Shown here in pieces: positions 17,423-26,118 of a DNA stretch of 64,000 bases (positions within the stretch are counted from its first letter, which is position 1; each line of letters begins with the position of its first letter). This DNA is from Cnuibacter physcomitrellae (GTDB lineage Bacteria > Actinomycetota > Actinomycetes > Actinomycetales > Microbacteriaceae), in NCBI RefSeq assembly GCF_014640535.1, contig NZ_BMHD01000001.1, forward strand, positions 2,544,214-2,608,213. The letters are read 5' to 3'. The notes under the pieces were generated by a model that worked only from the letters and a program-made list of their open reading frames with translations, was not told the DNA's origin and ran no database searches. A program made the translations under genes and the position numbers.

Positions 17423-17441
17423 GTCACAGACGGTCTGTGAC
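17423..17441 (-). promoter_or_regulatory. Palindrome in the rpsF leader
   Basis: GTCACAGAC-G-GTCTGTGAC, a perfect 9-bp inverted repeat with a one-base centre, about 26 bases upstream of the rpsF start. As RNA it would form a stem just before the ribosome site. S6:S18 autoregulatory leaders are known in several phyla, but I cannot confirm this one; a protein operator is the alternative. Confidence 0.5.
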
Positions 17442-17558
17442 AGGAGGGTGTATCTGCATCTGTCCGCGTCCGCGTGGCGATCGCCACTGGGCGCAGGACA
17501 ACCTGTACATGCTAGCAGAGCCGCGGATCCCCGACCAGGGAGGGACGGGATCCGCGTC

Positions 17559-17564
17559 TACTCT
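17559..17564 (+). promoter_or_regulatory. -10 element (TACTCT) of mshA
   Basis: TACTCT ends six bases before GTG 17571, which would give a leaderless or near-leaderless transcript for the mshA-deacetylase pair. GGTGGGG just before the start could instead serve as a weak ribosome site. Confidence 0.4.
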
Positions 17565-17570
17565 GGTGGG

Positions 17571-18767
17571 GTGAGCATCCGCGTCGCCCTCGTCTCGATG
17601 CACACGTCCCCCCTCGACGTGCCGGGGGAGGGGGACGCCGGCGGCATGAACGTCTACCTCGCCGGCCTCGCGGATGCGCTCACCGCTCGCGGAGCGGACG
17701 TCGAGCTGCTCACTCGACGGACGTCCGCCGACCAGCCCCGCGGCGACCTCCACACCACTCCGGGCGGGGCCCCTGTGCGTCACCTCCCCGCAGGGCCTCC
17801 GGCGCCGGTGCCGAAGTCCGAGCTCCCCGCCCTCACCGCCGAGTTCGGCGCCGCCCTGGGCGCGCTGCCGCGCTTCGACCTGATGCACTCGCACTACTGG
17901 CTGAGCGCGGCCGCCGCCCTGCCCGTGGCGGAGGCCCAGGGCATCCCGCACATCACGAGCCTCCACACCGTGGCCACGGTGAAGAACGCGCTCCTCGCGC
18001 CGGGGGACCGGCCCGAGCCGCAGACCCGCATCGACGCGGAGCACGAGGCCGTGCGCCGGTCGGCCTTCACGATCGCCGCGAGCCGCTTCGAGGCGGCGGC
18101 CGTCGTGCGCGACTACGGCGCATCCGAGTCCTGCGTCGACGTGGTCGAACCCGGCGTCGACAGCCATCTCTTCCATCCGGTCGACCCCGCACCGGTCGGC
18201 GGCCCCCTGCTCCTCCTGGCTCGACTGCAGCCGCTCAAGGGGGCCGACCTCGCGATCGAGGCCCTCGCCCGCATCCCCGCCCCGGCGCGACCCCGCCTCG
18301 TGATCGCGGGCGGTGTGAGCCCCGGACACGAGGAGTACGGCAGGATCCTGCGCGCCCGCATCGCCGCGCTCGGCCTCGATCCGTGGGTCGAGCTGCTGCC
18401 GGCCCGCCGACGGGCCGACGCGGCGGAGCTGCTCAGACGCTCAGCGGCCCTCCTCGTGCCCTCGTTCTCCGAGACCTACGGCATCGTCGCGCTCGAGGCC
18501 GCCGCCAGCGGCGTCCCCGTGATCGCCTCGGGTGCGGGCGGCCTGTCCGAGTCGGTGATCGACGGGGTGACCGGGCTCCTCGTGCCCGAGCGCGATCCGG
18601 AGGCCTGGGCGGCCGCCATGCTGCGGATGACGCGTGACGACCTCGAGCGCATCCCGCTGCGACGCGGCGCCCTGGCTCACGCCGCCTCGCGCACCTGGGA
18701 TCGCGCGGCGGAGCAGATGCTCAACGACTACGACCGTGTGGTCTCGCTCCGGACGGCGTGCGCATGA
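17571..18767 (+). CDS. mshA: MshA-like glycosyltransferase (GT4)
   Basis: GT-B fold, family 4 glycosyltransferase of 398 residues. By similarity to MshA it would join N-acetylglucosamine from UDP-GlcNAc to inositol 3-phosphate, the first step of mycothiol synthesis. Visible features are the Gly-rich acceptor loop DVPGEGDAGGMNVYLAGLA, HSHYWLSAA near 105, and the donor-binding block PSFSETYGIVALEAAASGVPV in the C-terminal half. The next gene is a PIG-L deacetylase (the type that does step two) and the one after that makes inositol phosphate, which supports the assignment. A different GT4 role is still possible. The start at GTG 17571 fits the -10 spacing. Confidence 0.78.
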   Translation: MSIRVALVSMHTSPLDVPGEGDAGGMNVYLAGLADALTARGADVELLTRRTSADQPRGDLHTTPGGAPVRHLPAGPPAPVPKSELPALTAEFGAALGALPRFDLMHSHYWLSAAAALPVAEAQGIPHITSLHTVATVKNALLAPGDRPEPQTRIDAEHEAVRRSAFTIAASRFEAAAVVRDYGASESCVDVVEPGVDSHLFHPVDPAPVGGPLLLLARLQPLKGADLAIEALARIPAPARPRLVIAGGVSPGHEEYGRILRARIAALGLDPWVELLPARRRADAAELLRRSAALLVPSFSETYGIVALEAAASGVPVIASGAGGLSESVIDGVTGLLVPERDPEAWAAAMLRMTRDDLERIPLRRGALAHAASRTWDRAAEQMLNDYDRVVSLRTACA

Positions 18768-19498
18768 CCGACCTGCTGACCGCACTCGGCGATCGCGTCC
18801 TGTTCGCCCACGCGCATCCGGACGACGAGACCATCTCCACGGGCGGCACGATCGCCGCCCTCCTCGCCCGAGGTGCGGCGGTGCTCGTCGTCACGGGCAC
18901 GCGGGGCGAGCGCGGCGAGGTCGTGCCCGGCCCGCTCCACGCCTTCGAGGGCACTCCGGCCCTCGCACCCCACCGCGAGCGCGAGCTCGCCGCCGCCCTC
19001 ACCGCGCTCGGCCGCCCGCAGCACGCCTGGCTGGGCGAGGAGCGCGACCGGAGGTACGTCGACTCGGGCATGGCCTGGGGGCCGGACGGCTTCGCGGTCG
19101 CGGCTGAGGACGCGCCGGGCGACGCGCTGAGCCTCGCCCCCCTCGACGAGGTCGTCGCCGACCTGACCGCTCTCGCGACCGCCTTCGAGCCCACGTCGAT
19201 CGTCAGCTACGACGTGCGGGGCGGATACGGGCACCCCGATCACGTGCGGATGCGCGAGGCCGCGGGCGCCGTCGCCGAGCGTCTCCGCCTGCCGCTCGTC
19301 GAGATCGTGGAGCCCCGGGTCGACGACGGCCCGGGCGAGAGCGCGCTCGACCTGCTGACCCTCGGCTCGCTCGCAGCGAAGCGGGCCGCGATGACCGCCC
19401 ACGCCTCGCAGCTGACCCTCGACGGCGACGACTTCGTACTCAGCGGCGGTCAGCGTCACCCGGTCGGCGTCGTCGAGCGGTACCGCAGCGCTCGGTAA
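18764..19498 (+). CDS. PIG-L family deacetylase, MshB/Mca-like
   Basis: Zinc-dependent N-acetylglucosaminyl deacetylase-type enzyme of 244 residues. The metal-binding motif AHPDDE is at 17-22 and the second site GHPDH at 156-160. In mycothiol synthesis MshB removes the acetyl group from GlcNAc-inositol; Mca, a close relative, cleaves mycothiol conjugates. Position directly after mshA favours the MshB role, but length (about 50 residues shorter than typical MshB) leaves room for a related substrate. The ATG overlaps the mshA stop as ATGA, so the two are translationally coupled. Confidence 0.8.
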   Translation: MTDLLTALGDRVLFAHAHPDDETISTGGTIAALLARGAAVLVVTGTRGERGEVVPGPLHAFEGTPALAPHRERELAAALTALGRPQHAWLGEERDRRYVDSGMAWGPDGFAVAAEDAPGDALSLAPLDEVVADLTALATAFEPTSIVSYDVRGGYGHPDHVRMREAAGAVAERLRLPLVEIVEPRVDDGPGESALDLLTLGSLAAKRAAMTAHASQLTLDGDDFVLSGGQRHPVGVVERYRSAR

Positions 19499-19500
19499 GC

Positions 19501-19520
19501 TCGTTGCGTTTGTGCAACGA
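19501..19520 (+). promoter_or_regulatory. Palindrome upstream of ino1
   Basis: TCGTTGC and GCAACGA form a perfect 7-bp inverted repeat (19501-19507 with 19514-19520) around a six-base spacer, 17 bases before the ino1 ATG. The size and place suit a repressor operator. Corynebacterial ino1 is known to be controlled by a LacI-type regulator, but I cannot tell whether this site belongs to one. Confidence 0.5.
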
Positions 19521-19536
19521 CGTGGGAAGAGGTCCG

Positions 19537-20610
19537 ATGAGCGTCAAGGTCGCGATCGCGGGTGTCGGCAACTGCGCCAACTCGCTGGTGCAGGGTGTCA
19601 CCTACTACCGGGACGCTCCCGACGACGAGGTGGTGCCGGGCCTCATGCACGTGCGCTTCGGACCCCACCACGTCGGCGATCTGGAGTTCGTGGCCGCGTT
19701 CGACGTGGATGCGGCGAAGGTCGGCGTCGACCTCGCGGAGGCCATCTGGGCGAGCGAGAACAACACGCTGAGGTTCGCCGACGTCGCCGAGACCGGCGTG
19801 CTGGTGCAGCGCGGCCCCACCCTCGACGGGCTGGGCGAGTACTACGTCGACATGATCGAGGAGTCCGACGCCCAGCCGGCCGACGTCGCGGAGGCGCTGC
19901 GCGCATCCGGAGCGGACGTGCTCGTCAGCTACCTGCCCGTCGGCTCGGAGGAGGCGACCCGCTTCTACGCGCAGGCGGCCCTGGATGCGGGTGTCGCGTT
20001 CGTCAACGCCATCCCGGTCTTCATCGCCAGCGATCCGGAGTGGGCGGCGAAGTTCGTCGCGGCGGGCCTGCCGATCGTGGGCGACGACATCAAGAGCCAG
20101 GTCGGCGCGACCATCACCCACCGGGTGCTCGCCCGCCTGCTCGAGAGCCGGGGCATCCAGATCGACCACACCTACCAGCTGAACGTCGGCGGCAACATGG
20201 ACTTCAAGAACATGCTCGAGCGTCGCCGCCTGTCGAGCAAGAAGATCTCGAAGACCCAGGCCGTCACGAGCAACATCGACATCGACCTGCCCGCGCACGA
20301 CGTGCACATCGGGCCGAGCGATCACGTGCCGTGGCTCGACGACCGCAAGTTCGCGTTCGTCCGGCTGGAGGGTCACGGCTTCGGCGGGGCCCCGATGAGC
20401 CTGGAGTACAAGCTCGAGGTGTGGGACTCGCCGAACTCCGCCGGCGTCATCATCGACGCCGTGCGTGCGGCGAAGATCGCGAAGGACGCCGGCCTCGGCG
20501 GTCCACTCGAGGCGGCCAGCGCCTACTTCATGAAGAGCCCCGCCCGGCAGATGCCCGACGATGAGGCCCGTGCCGCCTTGGAGGACTTCATCGCCGCCCA
20601 CCTCTCCTGA
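19537..20610 (+). CDS. ino1: Inositol-3-phosphate synthase
   Basis: NAD-dependent isomerase that turns glucose 6-phosphate into inositol 3-phosphate, the precursor for phosphatidylinositol and mycothiol. The 357-residue product is the short actinobacterial form; it has the Rossmann motif [16 protein letters not shown] near the N-terminus, [17 protein letters not shown] near 130, and the [22 protein letters not shown] catalytic region starting near 225 with its lysines. The ATG follows GGGAAGAGG. It lies 38 bases after the deacetylase gene on the same strand and has its own palindromic upstream site. A hairpin after the stop separates it from convergent pcnA. Confidence 0.93.
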   Translation: MSVKVAIAGVGNCANSLVQGVTYYRDAPDDEVVPGLMHVRFGPHHVGDLEFVAAFDVDAAKVGVDLAEAIWASENNTLRFADVAETGVLVQRGPTLDGLGEYYVDMIEESDAQPADVAEALRASGADVLVSYLPVGSEEATRFYAQAALDAGVAFVNAIPVFIASDPEWAAKFVAAGLPIVGDDIKSQVGATITHRVLARLLESRGIQIDHTYQLNVGGNMDFKNMLERRRLSSKKISKTQAVTSNIDIDLPAHDVHIGPSDHVPWLDDRKFAFVRLEGHGFGGAPMSLEYKLEVWDSPNSAGVIIDAVRAAKIAKDAGLGGPLEAASAYFMKSPARQMPDDEARAALEDFIAAHLS

Positions 20611-20632
20611 CCCCCCACGTTTCGCCATGCTC

Positions 20633-20672
20633 GTGACCTTTCGCCACGCTCATGCGCATGGCGAAAGGTCAC
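20633..20672. terminator. Hairpin between ino1 and pcnA
   Basis: Perfect 14-bp inverted repeat (20633-20646 with 20659-20672; core GACCTTTCGCC) between two convergent genes. It may act as a terminator in both directions. A partial copy of the left arm (CGTTTCGCCATGCTC) precedes it, so it may instead be a dispersed palindromic repeat. Confidence 0.6.
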
Positions 20673-20715
20673 CAGGGTGGCGATCCGGGGTGGGGTCATG
20701 AGAGTGCGGCCGTGC

Positions 20716-22143
20716 TCAGGCGCGGGAGGCCCACCAGGCGCGGAGGCGCTGCTCCGCCTCCTCGCGGGGGAGAGGGCCCTCGTCGAGGCGGACCTCGAGC
20801 AGGTACGCGTACGCCTGACCCACCTCGCGGCCGGGGCCGATGTCGAGGATGCGCATGATGTCGTTGCCGTCGAGGTCCGGCCGCACGGCGGCGAGCTCCT
20901 CCTCCTCGGCGAGCACGCGGATGCGCTCCTCCAGGTCGTCGTACGCGAACTGCAGCCGGTCGGCCTTGCGCCGGTTCCGGGTCGTCACGTCGGCTCGGGT
21001 GAGGATGTGCAGACGCTCGAGCTGGTCGCCGGCGTCGCGCACGTACCGACGCACCGCGGAGTCGGTCCAGGCGCCGTCGGTGTATCCGAAGAAGCGGAGG
21101 TGCAGCTCGATGAGCCGCGACACCGCCGCGATCGTGTCGTTGTCGAACCGCAGCGCACGCAGCCGCTTGCGCGCCATCTTCGCGCCGATCACGTCGTGGT
21201 GGTGGAAGCTGACCTGTCCGCCGGGCTCGTTGCGCTTCGTCGCCGGCTTGCCGATGTCGTGGAGCAGCGCGGCGAGGCGCAGCACCAGATCGGGCGGGGA
21301 TCCCGGGTGCCGGCTCCGCTCGAGGTCGATGGCCTGGTCGAGCACTGTGAGGCTGTGCTGGTAGACGTCCTTGTGGTGGTGGTGCTCGTCGATCTCGAGC
21401 TGCAGCGCGGGGATCTCGGGGATGATCAGGTCGGCCAGGCCGCTCTCGACCAGCAGCTCGACGCCGCGCCGGGGCGCATCCGTCTTCAGGAGCTTCGAGA
21501 GCTCCTCCTTGATCCGCTCGACCGAGATGATCTCGATGGTGTCGCGCAGCTCCGAGATGGCCACCGCGGTGTCGACGTCGACCCGGAAACCGAGCTGCGC
21601 GCTGAACCGGATCGCGCGGAGCATCCGCAGCGGATCGTCGCCGAACGAGCGCTCGGGAGCGCCGGGGGTGCGCAGGACGCCGGCGATCAGGTCGTCCATG
21701 CCGCCGGAGGGATCGACGAGCTTGAGCTCGGGCAGCCGGAGCGCCATCGCGTTCACCGTGAAGTCGCGACGGGTGAGGTCGTCCTCGAGCGTGTCGCCGA
21801 ACTCGACCTCCGGCTTGCGGGTCCGGCCGTCGTAGACGTCGCTGCGGTAGGTGGTGATCTCGACGCTCTCGCCGTCGATGCGAGCGGCGATCGTGCCGAA
21901 GGCCCGTCCGACGTCCCACTGCGCCTGCGAGATCGGGGTGACGATCCGCAGGATGTCGTCGGGTCGCGCGTCGGTCGTGAAGTCGAGATCGGTGATCGGC
22001 CGGCCCAGGAAGGCGTCGCGCACCGGCCCGCCGACGAGAGCGAGCTCGTAGCCGGCCTCGGCGAAGGCGGCCGCGAGGGTCGCGACCGGCCCTTCGGAGG
22101 CCAGTCGCGAGAGGAACTCGAGCGACTGCTGGACCGACTGCAC
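20716..22143 (-). CDS. pcnA: CCA tRNA nucleotidyltransferase
   Basis: Class II nucleotidyltransferase that adds or repairs the CCA end of tRNAs. The 475 residues show the nucleotidyltransferase head LVGGPVRDAFLGRPITDLDF near 36-56, RRDFTVNAMAL, the RSFGDDPLRMLRAIRF neck, and an HD phosphohydrolase-like domain (LLHDIGKPATKRNEPGG) typical of actinobacterial proteins. It starts at GTG 22143, six bases after TACACT. The same gene occupies the position before the murJ region in mycobacteria. Divergent from the DUF6049 gene. Confidence 0.93.
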   Translation of the reverse strand: MQSVQQSLEFLSRLASEGPVATLAAAFAEAGYELALVGGPVRDAFLGRPITDLDFTTDARPDDILRIVTPISQAQWDVGRAFGTIAARIDGESVEITTYRSDVYDGRTRKPEVEFGDTLEDDLTRRDFTVNAMALRLPELKLVDPSGGMDDLIAGVLRTPGAPERSFGDDPLRMLRAIRFSAQLGFRVDVDTAVAISELRDTIEIISVERIKEELSKLLKTDAPRRGVELLVESGLADLIIPEIPALQLEIDEHHHHKDVYQHSLTVLDQAIDLERSRHPGSPPDLVLRLAALLHDIGKPATKRNEPGGQVSFHHHDVIGAKMARKRLRALRFDNDTIAAVSRLIELHLRFFGYTDGAWTDSAVRRYVRDAGDQLERLHILTRADVTTRNRRKADRLQFAYDDLEERIRVLAEEEELAAVRPDLDGNDIMRILDIGPGREVGQAYAYLLEVRLDEGPLPREEAEQRLRAWWASRA

Positions 22144-22149
22144 CGGGAC

Positions 22150-22155
22150 AGTGTA
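22150..22155 (-). promoter_or_regulatory. -10 element (TACACT) of pcnA
   Basis: TACACT on the minus strand lies six bases before GTG 22143. A second TACACT at 22209-22214 on the plus strand could serve the divergent DUF6049-murJ genes. Confidence 0.45.
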
Positions 22156-22254
22156 GCCGCGACGGCCCTCCCAGCTCTCGCCTCCCGGGTCTCCCGGCGG
22201 GGTCGTCCTACACTTGTCACGGATGCGCGGCGAGCGCCGGTGTCCCCAGCCCCC

Positions 22255-24372
22255 ATGCACGAAGCGCGCCGATCCCCTCGAGTCGCGCCCGCGATCGCAG
22301 CTGCAGCGCTCGTCGCCGGCGCGGTCTTCGCGACCCCGGGCGCCGCGTTCGCCGACTCGACCCCCACGCCGACGCCCACCCCCACCGCGTCGCCCGGCCC
22401 GCTGAACGACGGGACGGTGTCGGTCCAGATGTCGCCCTCGGCCAACGGCGTCGTCACCCCCGGCGCGGCCTACTCCGTGCAGGTCCAGGTGACGAACGGC
22501 ACGGCGTCCACGCTCGCTCCCGGCGCGGTCGAGGTGGAGCTCGACCGGACCCGCCTCGCCGACGATGCCGCCCTGTCCTCGTGGCTCGCCCCCGCGGACG
22601 GCGTCACGGCGACGACCGTGCCGGTGGGCTCGGCGTCGATGCCCTCCGTGCCCTCCGGCGCGACCCACTCCGTCTCCGTCACCATCGACCCGGGGGCGTT
22701 CGGTCTCACCGAGTGGGGTGCGTACGGCGTGTCGGCCGAGGTGACCGTCGCGGGCGACGTGGAGGCGACCAGTCGATCGGCGGTGGTCTGGAACCAGGGC
22801 GGGGCCCCGACGGCCGATCCCGTCGCCCTCGTCGCACCGATCACCGTGCCGGTCACCACATCCGCACTCCTCAGCAGCGACGAGTTGAAGGCCTACACGG
22901 CGCCCGACGGGGTGCTCACGGCCCAGCTCGACGCCTACGCCGATCGTCCGGTCGCGCTGGCGATCGATCCCCGCATCATCGCGTCGATCCGGGTCCTCGG
23001 CACCCGTGCGCCCGAGTCGGCGTCGGCCTGGCTCGCCCGGTTGGCGGACGTCTCGAACGACACCTTCGCCCTCCAGTACGGCGATGCGGACCTGTCGGCG
23101 CAGGCGCAGGCCGGCCTCCCCTCCGCCCTCACGCCGACCTCCTTCAGCTGGGCCCTGGATGCGTCGGACTTCGCCTCCGGGACCGTTCCCACGACGGATC
23201 AGCTCCTGGCCTGGAACTGGACCAGCACGGGCGTGGCGTGGCCCCGGGACGGCACGGTCGTCGCGGACGACTTCGGCTTCTACCTCGCCTCGGGTCTCGA
23301 GACACCGCTGATCGGCTCGAGCCAGCTCACCGACTCCTCCGGGGGCGAGTTTCCCGGATCCTCGGCGCTGATCGGAGACAGCCCGGTCCTCGTCTCGGAC
23401 CGCGCCGCCTCGGTCGCCGCGCGGGGGAGCGTGAGCGACACCGACGAGATCACCAGGGGCCAGTCGATCGCGGAGCTCTCCGCCGCCCTCGCCGTCGACG
23501 CTCAGCGCTCCGCGTCGACGGGCGACCGGGGGACCCTCATCGTGCTCGATCGCGACAGCACGCCGCCGGCGTCGACCGACCGCCTCTTCTCGGCGCTCGA
23601 GTCCGTGCCGTGGGCGGGCACCACCGACTTCAGCGACCTCGTCGACTCCGTCCGCAGCACCACGGCGTCGGCGACCCTGGTCGACTCCGCCGAGCCCGCC
23701 GAACGCGTCGACCAGGTGCGTTCCGTGCTCGGCACGATCCCCCGGCTCGACACGTTCTCCAGCGTCCTCGACGACCCGCAGCTGATCCAGGGCCGATCGC
23801 GCGCCGTCGCGCTCAGCACCCTCGCGAACGCCTGGGCCGATCGGCCCGCCGCGTTCGCGACCGCGACCTCCGACGTCGTGAACGCCACCGCCAAGACCCT
23901 CGAGTCGGTGCAGATCGTCGACGGATCGAGCATCACCATGGTGAGCAACCAGTCCGAGCTGCCGATCACGCTGGCCAACGATCTGCCCTATCCCGTGAGC
24001 GTGGTGCTCCATGCGGTGCCGTCGAATGGCCGGCTGGTGGTCGGGCAGACCGACACCCCCGTGACCCTGGAGGCGAGCTCGCGGAAGAGCGTGAAGATCC
24101 CGCTCGAGGCCCAGGTCGCGAACGGGCAGGTCCTGCTGCGGCTCCAGCTGCTGGCTCCCGACGGGACCGTGCTGTCGTCGCCGCCCGCGCGGCAGGTGAC
24201 GGTGAGCGCCGACTGGGAGACCGTCGGCACCGCGGTGGCCGGCGGCCTGGTCGTCGTGCTGTTCGGCATCGGCATCACCCGCGAGATCATCAAGCGCCGC
24301 AGGCGCCACGCGGCGCAGAGCGCCGAGGACGAAGCGGCGCAGAGCACCGCCCACGAGGAGGTCGCCGAGTGA
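22255..24372 (+). CDS. DUF6049 family membrane-anchored protein
   Basis: Large exported protein of 705 residues found next to murJ across actinobacteria (Rv3909 position). It has a signal peptide (hydrophobic to about 33, ending AAFA), a Thr-Pro linker ([13 protein letters not shown]), a long extracellular region with beta-sandwich-like segments, then a C-terminal helix (VAGGLVVVLFGIGI) and a basic cytoplasmic tail RRRRHAAQ. Function is unknown; position argues for a role in envelope growth alongside the lipid II flippase. Start chosen at ATG 22255; an in-frame GTG at 22240 is a fair alternative. The stop overlaps murJ by four bases. Confidence 0.82.
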   Translation: MHEARRSPRVAPAIAAAALVAGAVFATPGAAFADSTPTPTPTPTASPGPLNDGTVSVQMSPSANGVVTPGAAYSVQVQVTNGTASTLAPGAVEVELDRTRLADDAALSSWLAPADGVTATTVPVGSASMPSVPSGATHSVSVTIDPGAFGLTEWGAYGVSAEVTVAGDVEATSRSAVVWNQGGAPTADPVALVAPITVPVTTSALLSSDELKAYTAPDGVLTAQLDAYADRPVALAIDPRIIASIRVLGTRAPESASAWLARLADVSNDTFALQYGDADLSAQAQAGLPSALTPTSFSWALDASDFASGTVPTTDQLLAWNWTSTGVAWPRDGTVVADDFGFYLASGLETPLIGSSQLTDSSGGEFPGSSALIGDSPVLVSDRAASVAARGSVSDTDEITRGQSIAELSAALAVDAQRSASTGDRGTLIVLDRDSTPPASTDRLFSALESVPWAGTTDFSDLVDSVRSTTASATLVDSAEPAERVDQVRSVLGTIPRLDTFSSVLDDPQLIQGRSRAVALSTLANAWADRPAAFATATSDVVNATAKTLESVQIVDGSSITMVSNQSELPITLANDLPYPVSVVLHAVPSNGRLVVGQTDTPVTLEASSRKSVKIPLEAQVANGQVLLRLQLLAPDGTVLSSPPARQVTVSADWETVGTAVAGGLVVVLFGIGITREIIKRRRRHAAQSAEDEAAQSTAHEEVAE

Positions 24373-26003
24373 GCCCGTCCAGCATCGGACGCTCGAGCGT
24401 GCTCCTCGCGTCGGGCACCTTCGTCTCCCGGATCATGGGCTTCGTCCGCTCGATCGTGCTCGCAGCGACGATCGGCGCGGTCAACAGCGCGAGCGCCGAC
24501 GCGTTCGCCGTCGCGAACCAGCTGCCCAACAACATCTACGCGATCATCGCCGGAGGAACGCTCTCTGCGGTGCTCGTGCCTCAGATCGTCCGGGCGATGC
24601 TGCATTCGGATGGGGGCAGCGCCTACATCAACAAGCTGCTCACCATCGCGATGGTGATCCTGGGCGCCACGACCCTCGTCGCCACGCTGGCCGCACCGGC
24701 GCTGGTCTGGATCTCGACGACGACATGGACCGGCGACCAGCGGGCCCTGGCGGTCGTCTTCGCCTACTGGTGCCTGCCGCAGATCTTCTTCTACGGCCTC
24801 TATACAGTGCTCGGAGAGGTCCTGAACGCCAAGAACGCGTTCGGTCCGTTCACCTGGGCGCCGGTGCTCAACAACGTCGTCTCGATCCTCGGGCTCGTGG
24901 CGTTCATGGTGCTCTTCGGCGCCGACAGCGAGGGCGTCCGCGCGGTGACCGACTGGTCGCCGAGCATGGTGGTCCTGCTCGGCGGGTCCACCACGGTCGC
25001 GGTCGCCGCCCAGGCGCTCATCCTCTTCGTGGCGTGGCGACGGGTCGGCGTGCGCTACCGCCCCGACTTCCGCTGGCGCGGCGTCGGCCTGGGCAGCGCC
25101 GGTCAGCTCGCCGGCTGGACGTTCGCGATGCTCCTGGTCACCCAGGCCGCCGGTCTCTTGGAGACGAACATCGCCGCGATCGCCTCGGGCCAGGGCGCGT
25201 CCGTCGCCGCCGTGAGCTATGCCTGGCTGATCTTCATGCTCCCGCACTCGCTCGTGACGGTCTCGATCGCCACGACGTTCTTCACCCGGATGAGCACCCA
25301 CGCCAGCAAGGGCGACATGGGGTCCTTCCGGGTCGACGTGTCCACCCTGCTGCGCACCACCGCGGCGTTCATGGTGCTCGCCAACGTGGTGCTCGCCGTG
25401 GTCGCCTATCCGTTCGCGAGCCTGTTCAGCGACACCGCCGCCGACGCCGTCGCGATGGGCAACGTGCTGATCGCGTTCCTGGTCGGGCTCATCCCGTTCA
25501 CCGTGCTGTTCATCCTGCAGCGGGTGTACTACGCGCTCAGCGACACCCGGACCCCGTTCTTCCTCCAGGTGCTGCAGGCGTCGATCTTCGCCGTCCTCGC
25601 CCTGCTGTCGGGGCTGCTCCCCGTGCAGTGGATCGCCATCGGCCTGGCGCTGTCGCTGTCGGCGGCGACCGGGGTCCAGACCCTCGTCGCGGCCCTGCTC
25701 GTGCGGCGCAAGCTCGGCGGAGCGGGGGGCCGCACCGTCCTCGTCAGCTTCGCCCGCTTCGTCGGCGCGGCCGTGCCCGCCGGCATCGTCGGGCTGCTCG
25801 TGATGTGGGCGCTGCAGCAGCTCTTCGGGACGGACTTCATCACGGGCGGATACCTGACCCCGATCCTCACCATGCTGATCGTCGGCGTCGTGATGCTCGC
25901 CGTCTACGCCGGCGCCCTCCTCCTGCTCCGCTCGCCCGAGGTGCACGAGGCCCGCGCACTTGTGATGTCGCGCATCCGGCGCCGTCGTCCCGACCCCTCC
26001 TGA
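24369..26003 (+). CDS. murJ: Lipid II flippase
   Basis: MOP-superfamily flippase that moves lipid II across the cytoplasmic membrane for peptidoglycan synthesis. The 544-residue protein is polytopic (about 14 helices) with family motifs SGTFVSRIMGFVRSIVLAA near the N-terminus, ADAFAVANQLPNNIY near 43-57, and LQRVYYALSDTRTPF near 375. Unlike the mycobacterial protein it has no large cytoplasmic pseudokinase extension; the C-terminus is only a short basic tail. GTG 24369 overlaps the DUF6049 stop, so the pair is coupled. Confidence 0.93.
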   Translation: MSPSSIGRSSVLLASGTFVSRIMGFVRSIVLAATIGAVNSASADAFAVANQLPNNIYAIIAGGTLSAVLVPQIVRAMLHSDGGSAYINKLLTIAMVILGATTLVATLAAPALVWISTTTWTGDQRALAVVFAYWCLPQIFFYGLYTVLGEVLNAKNAFGPFTWAPVLNNVVSILGLVAFMVLFGADSEGVRAVTDWSPSMVVLLGGSTTVAVAAQALILFVAWRRVGVRYRPDFRWRGVGLGSAGQLAGWTFAMLLVTQAAGLLETNIAAIASGQGASVAAVSYAWLIFMLPHSLVTVSIATTFFTRMSTHASKGDMGSFRVDVSTLLRTTAAFMVLANVVLAVVAYPFASLFSDTAADAVAMGNVLIAFLVGLIPFTVLFILQRVYYALSDTRTPFFLQVLQASIFAVLALLSGLLPVQWIAIGLALSLSAATGVQTLVAALLVRRKLGGAGGRTVLVSFARFVGAAVPAGIVGLLVMWALQQLFGTDFITGGYLTPILTMLIVGVVMLAVYAGALLLLRSPEVHEARALVMSRIRRRRPDPS

Positions 26004-26118
26004 AGGCGCGCCGAGCGTCCGCCGACGGCGGAATAGCGCGAGATTAGGATGTGTTCTACTGCACGAGGACCGCGATCGGCGGTCCAGATCCGTGGTCTCC
26101 ACGAGGAGTAGGACTCAC

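Noticed and set aside
20716-24354. Minus-strand open frame of 1212 codons including pcnA
   Set aside because: The part beyond 22143 is antisense to the DUF6049 gene, with charge-rich shadow composition; pcnA has its own promoter and GTG start.
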